Assembly: GCF_000372745.1 (NCBI RefSeq)
Contig: NZ_KB889719.1
Coordinates: 1-64,000 of the forward strand
DNA from: Embleya scabrispora DSM 41855
GTDB lineage: Bacteria > Actinomycetota > Actinomycetes > Streptomycetales > Streptomycetaceae
Direction of reading: 5' to 3'
DNA: 64,000 bases
Below, piece by piece: positions 60,665 through 64,000 of the stretch (within the stretch, counting starts at the first letter, position 1; each line of letters opens with the position of its first letter). The notes under the pieces were generated by a model. That model saw nothing but the letters and a program-made list of their open reading frames with translations. It was not told the origin of the DNA and ran no database searches. The translations under genes and the position numbers were made by a program.

Positions 60665-61543
60665 GTGAGTGACGATCGGCTGAGGCTGATGGCGGTGCAC
60701 GCGCACCCCGACGACGAGTCGAGCAAGGGCGCGGCCACCATGGCGCGCTATGTCGCCGAGGGGGCCGAGGTCCTCGTCGCGACCTGTACCGGCGGCGAAC
60801 GCGGCTCGGTGCTCAACCCCGCTCTCCAGGGCAATCCGGAGATCGAGGCCAACATCCACGAGGTGCGCCGCAAGGAGATGGACGCGGCGCGCGAGATCCT
60901 GGGCGTGCAGCAGGCGTGGCTGGGCTGGGAGGACTCGGGACTGCCCGAGGGCGACCCGCTGCCGCCGCTCCCGGACGGCTGCTTCGCGGTGCTCGACGTG
61001 GACAAGGCGGCCGAGCCGCTGGTCCGGCTGATCCGTGAGTTCCGCCCGCACGTGATCACCACGTACGACGAGAACGGCGGCTACCCGCACCCCGACCACA
61101 TCCAGACGCACAAGATCACCATGGTGGCCTTCGACGCCGCGGGGGACCCGGACGCGTACCCGGACTCCGGCGAGCCGTGGCAGCCGCTCAAGCTGTACTA
61201 CAACCAGGGCATCTCCCGGGCCCGGATCGAGGCGCTGCACGAGGGCATGATCAGCCGCGGCCTGGAATCGCCCTACGGCGAGTGGCTGGAGCGCTGGGGC
61301 GACCGCGACGAGCGGGACATCACCACCCGCATCCCGTGCGCCGACTGGTTCGAGACCCGCGACCGGGCGCTGATCGCGCACGCCACCCAGGTGGACCCGG
61401 ACGGCTTCTGGTTCCGGGTGCCGATCTCGGTGCAGCGCGAGGTGTGGCCGACCGAGGACTACGAACTGGTTCGCTCGCTGGTGGACACCGACCTGCCGGA
61501 GGACGACCTGTTCGCGGGTGTCCGGGTCGGCGTACGGCACTAG
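60665..61543 (+). CDS. mca: Mycothiol S-conjugate amidase
   Basis: A 292-residue zinc amidase that cleaves mycothiol-S-conjugates of toxins, giving mercapturic acids for export. The LmbE-fold zinc motif HAHPDDE has His14 and Asp17 near the N-terminus, and HPDH near residue 143 supplies the third ligand. CTGGERGSVLNP is conserved in Mca. I chose the GTG at 60665 since the known proteins start a few residues before RLMAVHAHPDD; AGGAG lies about 10 nt upstream. Mycothiol use is restricted to actinobacteria. Confidence 0.95.
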   Translation: MSDDRLRLMAVHAHPDDESSKGAATMARYVAEGAEVLVATCTGGERGSVLNPALQGNPEIEANIHEVRRKEMDAAREILGVQQAWLGWEDSGLPEGDPLPPLPDGCFAVLDVDKAAEPLVRLIREFRPHVITTYDENGGYPHPDHIQTHKITMVAFDAAGDPDAYPDSGEPWQPLKLYYNQGISRARIEALHEGMISRGLESPYGEWLERWGDRDERDITTRIPCADWFETRDRALIAHATQVDPDGFWFRVPISVQREVWPTEDYELVRSLVDTDLPEDDLFAGVRVGVRH

Positions 61544-61572
61544 CCGTTCGACGATCCTGGTATGACCCGAAC

Positions 61573-61603
61573 GAGGGCCCGGAGAGCATCTCTCCGGGCC
61601 CTC
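61573..61603. terminator. Hairpin terminator after mca
   Basis: A perfect 13-bp stem, GAGGGCCCGGAGA (61573-61585) and TCTCCGGGCCCTC (61591-61603), with a 5-nt loop. It lies about 30 bp after the mca stop and has no T-run. Confidence 0.85.
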
Positions 61604-61673
61604 GGTGCACACGTCCCGCCGATCGGATGTCACTCTTGTTCACAAGGGGTTCCGATCCAGGAGGTAGTTCGTC

Positions 61674-61943
61674 ATGACACCGCTCGCGCTCCAGCTCGCG
61701 GTCGAGGAGAGCAAGGTCACGCCCGGCCTGCTCGGGTTCGTGGTGGTCGCCGCGATCGCGGTCGCCACCTGGCTCCTGCTCAAGTCGATGAACAAGCAGC
61801 TCAAGCGGGTGGACTTCGACGAGAGCGGCAAGCCGGCCGACCCGGCGGCCAAGGCCGATGCCGCCGCCGAGGCCGAAATCGACGCCGACGCCGACGCCGA
61901 CGCCGCCAAGCGCAAGGAAGGCAACGGGGCACCGGTGGCCTGA
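61674..61943 (+). CDS. Small single-helix membrane protein, 89 aa
   Basis: One membrane helix (GLLGFVVVAAIAVATWLLLK) at about residues 18-37 is followed by a short basic segment (SMNKQLKRVDF) and a low-complexity tail rich in Ala, Asp and Lys. It is a small protein I have seen beside mca in Streptomyces, with no function known. AGGAGG lies 9 bp upstream of the ATG. It is convergent with the TetR gene at 62148-62789; the 204 bp between contain nothing I can assign. Confidence 0.82.
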   Translation: MTPLALQLAVEESKVTPGLLGFVVVAAIAVATWLLLKSMNKQLKRVDFDESGKPADPAAKADAAAEAEIDADADADAAKRKEGNGAPVA

Positions 61944-62147
61944 GCGGGTCGCGCCACGACGGCGGGCCGTCCGGTGGGCGCTGCCGGCCACGCTTCGTCC
62001 GGTCCGACCCGACGCTGGAACGACCCCCGCCACCCAACCCCCCGAGCGCAGAGTGGCGGGCGTCGGCGACGACGATCCGCACGCGTCGAAGAAGGGCGCA
62101 GGCCGCGGGGCGCGGCATCCGGCGTGCCGGTTACCGGGCTACGGCCG

Positions 62148-62789
62148 TCAACTCTGCGCTCCCTGCGCGCGATCGTGAGCACGATCCGGCTCCCGGCGCC
62201 GGTCGGAGATGCCCAAGTGGGCGATGCCCAGGTCGAGGGCGGCCTCCAGGTGGGTGGTGTGGCCCGTGGTCAGCAGGATCAGTACGCCGCCCTGGATACC
62301 GGCCAACAGGGCCGCGGCCTCGCGGTCGGCATCCAGTCCGGAGGCGATCTCGCCGCTGTCCTGCATATGGCGGATGCCCGCGGCGAGCTGCTGCTGCCAC
62401 TGCTGGAGCAGTTCGCCGGCCACGGTTCGCGCGGCGTCGGTGGCCGCCCCCATCCCGGAGAGAGCCACGTGCAGTGGGCAGTCCACGCCCTGTTCGCGGT
62501 AGCGGGCGACGACCTTGTCGCGCCACCGGTGCCAGGCCGCCCGGGAGGTGAGGGAGCCCAGCTCCGGCTGCTGGTCGTCGATCACCCGGGCCGCCTCCAG
62601 CCGGGCGACGGCGAGGAGCAGTTCGTCCTTCCCACCGGGGAAGTAGTGGAAAAGCTGGCTCTTGCTGGTCGCGGTGCGGCCCATGACGTCCTCGAGCCGC
62701 AACGAGAACACACCCTGTTCGCGAATCTGTTCGGCGGCACCCTCGACGATGCGCTGTCTGGTCGCGGCGCCCTTGCGGGTCAACGGCAC
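62148..62789 (-). CDS. TetR family regulator
   Basis: A 213-residue TetR protein. The helix-turn-helix is at about 10-55 (QRIVEGAAEQIREQGVFSLR, then TSKSQLFHYFPGGKDELL). The C-terminal half matches the TetR_C_6/16-type domain by pattern. It is encoded 77 bp downstream of the quinone oxidoreductase gene on the same strand and is probably its regulator. The likely operator is TTGGAC-N6-GTCCAA upstream of that gene. Confidence 0.9.
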   Translation of the reverse strand: MPLTRKGAATRQRIVEGAAEQIREQGVFSLRLEDVMGRTATSKSQLFHYFPGGKDELLLAVARLEAARVIDDQQPELGSLTSRAAWHRWRDKVVARYREQGVDCPLHVALSGMGAATDAARTVAGELLQQWQQQLAAGIRHMQDSGEIASGLDADREAAALLAGIQGGVLILLTTGHTTHLEAALDLGIAHLGISDRRREPDRAHDRAQGAQS

Positions 62790-62866
62790 ATGTCCTCCCG
62801 GTGCGAGCTGTCGTGTCCCATTGAAGCGCGTGGAGCCGGGGCGGGCCCTGACCCGGTCCGGCCGGG

Positions 62867-63829
62867 TCAGGGCAGGAGCAGCAGCTTGCCGGTGGTCCGG
62901 CGCGACTCGAGGTCCGCGTGGGCCCGGGCCGCGTCCGCGAGGGCGTAGCGGCCCGTGACGCGCGGGGTGAGCCGCCCGTCCAGGAGCAGGTCGAACACCT
63001 CGCCGGTCCGCCGCACCAGGGCCTCACGGGTGGCGACGTGGTGGTGCACCACGGGGTAGGTCAGCAGGATGCTGTTGGGCAGGTCGGTGGGGCGCAGCGT
63101 CGGGACGCCCATGAACGGACCGTAGTAGGCGTGCACCCCGTGCGGGCGCAGGGCGAGTTGGGAGGAGTGGAAGGTGTCGGTGCCGCCGCCGTCGTAGACG
63201 ACGTCGGCTCCGCGTCCGTCGGTCAGTTCCCTGATCCGCTCGTCGAAGCCGCCGCCGGAGTGGACCAGGACGTGGTCGGCGCCGGCCTCCTTCGCGACGA
63301 GGGCCTTCTCCTCGCGGGAGACCAGGCCGATCACCCGGCCGCCGCGGGCTTTGATCATCCGGGTGAGCAGCAGGCCCACTCCGCCCGCCGCCGCGTGGAT
63401 CACGGCCGTGTCGCCCGGGCCGATCGGGTAGGTCTCGGTGCTCAGGTGGCTCGCGGTCAAGCCTTGGAGCATCACGGCGGCGGCCGTCTCGTCGCCGATG
63501 CCGTCGGGCACCTTGACGAGCGAGTCCGCCGGTACGGCGAGCAACTCGGCGTAGCTGCCCGGGTGGTAGAACCAGGCCACCCGGTCGCCGACGGCGAGAC
63601 CCCGAACCCCTTCGCCCAGGGCGGTGACGTAGCCCATCCCCTCGGCGCCGAGGATCAAGGGAGCCGCCCAGCCCGGGCCGCCCTCTCTGCGGGCACCGAT
63701 GTCCATGTAGTTCACTCCGGCGGCGCCCAGCCGTACCAGTGCCTCGCCGGGACCGGGTGACGGGTCCGGCAACTCGGTCCAGCGCATGACCTCGGGGCCG
63801 CCGTGCTCCTGGATGCGGATCGCGTGCAT
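62867..63829 (-). CDS. Quinone oxidoreductase (zinc-independent MDR family)
   Basis: A 320-residue medium-chain dehydrogenase/reductase of the NADPH:quinone oxidoreductase group. It has the N-terminal GroES-like fold (IRIQEHGGPEVMRW), VNYMDIGARREG, and the Rossmann motif HAAAGGVGLLLTRMIKARGG. Zinc-binding Cys residues of alcohol dehydrogenases are absent. It would reduce quinones in one-electron steps or act on enones as an oxidative-stress function. I chose the ATG at 63829, which follows AGAGG; the open frame further upstream lacks conservation in style. Confidence 0.92.
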   Translation of the reverse strand: MHAIRIQEHGGPEVMRWTELPDPSPGPGEALVRLGAAGVNYMDIGARREGGPGWAAPLILGAEGMGYVTALGEGVRGLAVGDRVAWFYHPGSYAELLAVPADSLVKVPDGIGDETAAAVMLQGLTASHLSTETYPIGPGDTAVIHAAAGGVGLLLTRMIKARGGRVIGLVSREEKALVAKEAGADHVLVHSGGGFDERIRELTDGRGADVVYDGGGTDTFHSSQLALRPHGVHAYYGPFMGVPTLRPTDLPNSILLTYPVVHHHVATREALVRRTGEVFDLLLDGRLTPRVTGRYALADAARAHADLESRRTTGKLLLLP

Positions 63830-63894
63830 GGGTGACACCTCTCTGGGTGAGCGGGCGCATCGGTTGGGAATGCCGGAACGGTAGGTCGCCAAAA

Positions 63895-63912
63895 TTGGAC
63901 CGGCAAGTCCAA
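63895..63912. promoter_or_regulatory. Inverted repeat upstream of quinone oxidoreductase
   Basis: A perfect TTGGAC-CGGCAA-GTCCAA repeat (63895-63900, 63907-63912) in a locally AT-richer stretch, 66 bp upstream of the oxidoreductase start. It is an operator candidate for the TetR protein encoded at 62148-62789. The last 88 bp of the window show no gene. Confidence 0.6.
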
Positions 63913-64000
63913 ATCCGTCCTGCGCAGGCCGGTTGGCTGCCCGAGTGCTTTTGCGCGGCGCCGGCGGCCACCCCTGCCGGCCACCCCGGCCGGCTTCGAC

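Noticed and set aside
1-64000. CRISPR arrays, prophage, insertion sequences, restriction-modification or other defence islands
   Set aside because: I saw no regularly spaced repeats, transposase, integrase, cas or methyltransferase genes. The only conflict-type system is the YefM-YoeB pair.

Overview
The window is very GC-rich DNA from an actinomycete of the Streptomyces type (Streptomycetaceae or a close relative such as Embleya/Yinghuangia; I cannot place the genus). Support comes from mycothiol S-conjugate amidase, the futalosine menaquinone pathway, system II cytochrome c maturation, DUF397 with XRE/DUF5753, SigE-type sigma, rare GTG and TTG starts with strong Shine-Dalgarno sequences, and TTA codons in only two genes. 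I found no tRNA, rRNA, CRISPR array, transposase or phage genes.

Left part (1-16 kb). A putative lipid or steroid side-chain catabolic locus comes first: FadD19-like acyl-CoA ligase, SDR, nitroreductase and an AMACR-like racemase on the minus strand, divergent from a KstR-like TetR regulator and a CYP125/142-like P450, with a perfect palindrome between them. Next are a membrane Ser/Thr kinase, a membrane protein, and a DUF397 / 40-residue peptide / XRE-DUF5753 group. The kinase and the XRE gene carry the only TTA codons I found, which suggests bldA control. A TauD dioxygenase with its own TetR, an unknown protein and a lipoprotein complete this part.

Core (15.6-39.2 kb). hemL, a histidine phosphatase, resA, ccdA, resB and ccsB form a tight heme and cytochrome c maturation operon ending in a strong terminator. 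A two-domain TerD-like protein follows. The menaquinone genes mqnP, a UbiD decarboxylase, ubiX and mqnE are spread over about 15 kb. They are interrupted by two adjacent DUF4139 proteins, a PLDc_N protein, an IclR regulator with an N-acyl-D-amino-acid deacylase, a lipoprotein and a rhomboid protease. An Lrp regulator, a PLP dehydratase and a 44-codon gene lie between ubiX and mqnE.

Right part (39-64 kb). This is more mosaic. It holds two overlapping double-domain SUKH-4 genes, DUF4229, and a dicarboxylate/amino acid symporter preceded by a Cys-containing leader peptide. These are followed by WYL regulator/MFS exporter, GNAT, DUF4186, FN3 lipoprotein, a YefM-YoeB toxin-antitoxin pair with a palindromic operator, and two paralogous lipoproteins. 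Then come metB, a divergent SigE-like sigma with a membrane partner, MarR, ilvA, a DrrAB-type ABC exporter, greA, DUF4307, mca, a small membrane protein, and a TetR/quinone oxidoreductase pair at the right edge.

The most interesting points are the symporter leader peptide, the twin palindromes between iclR and the deacylase, the two TTA genes, and the duplicated SUKH-4 proteins. Nothing in the window is a convincing wholly new multi-gene system.
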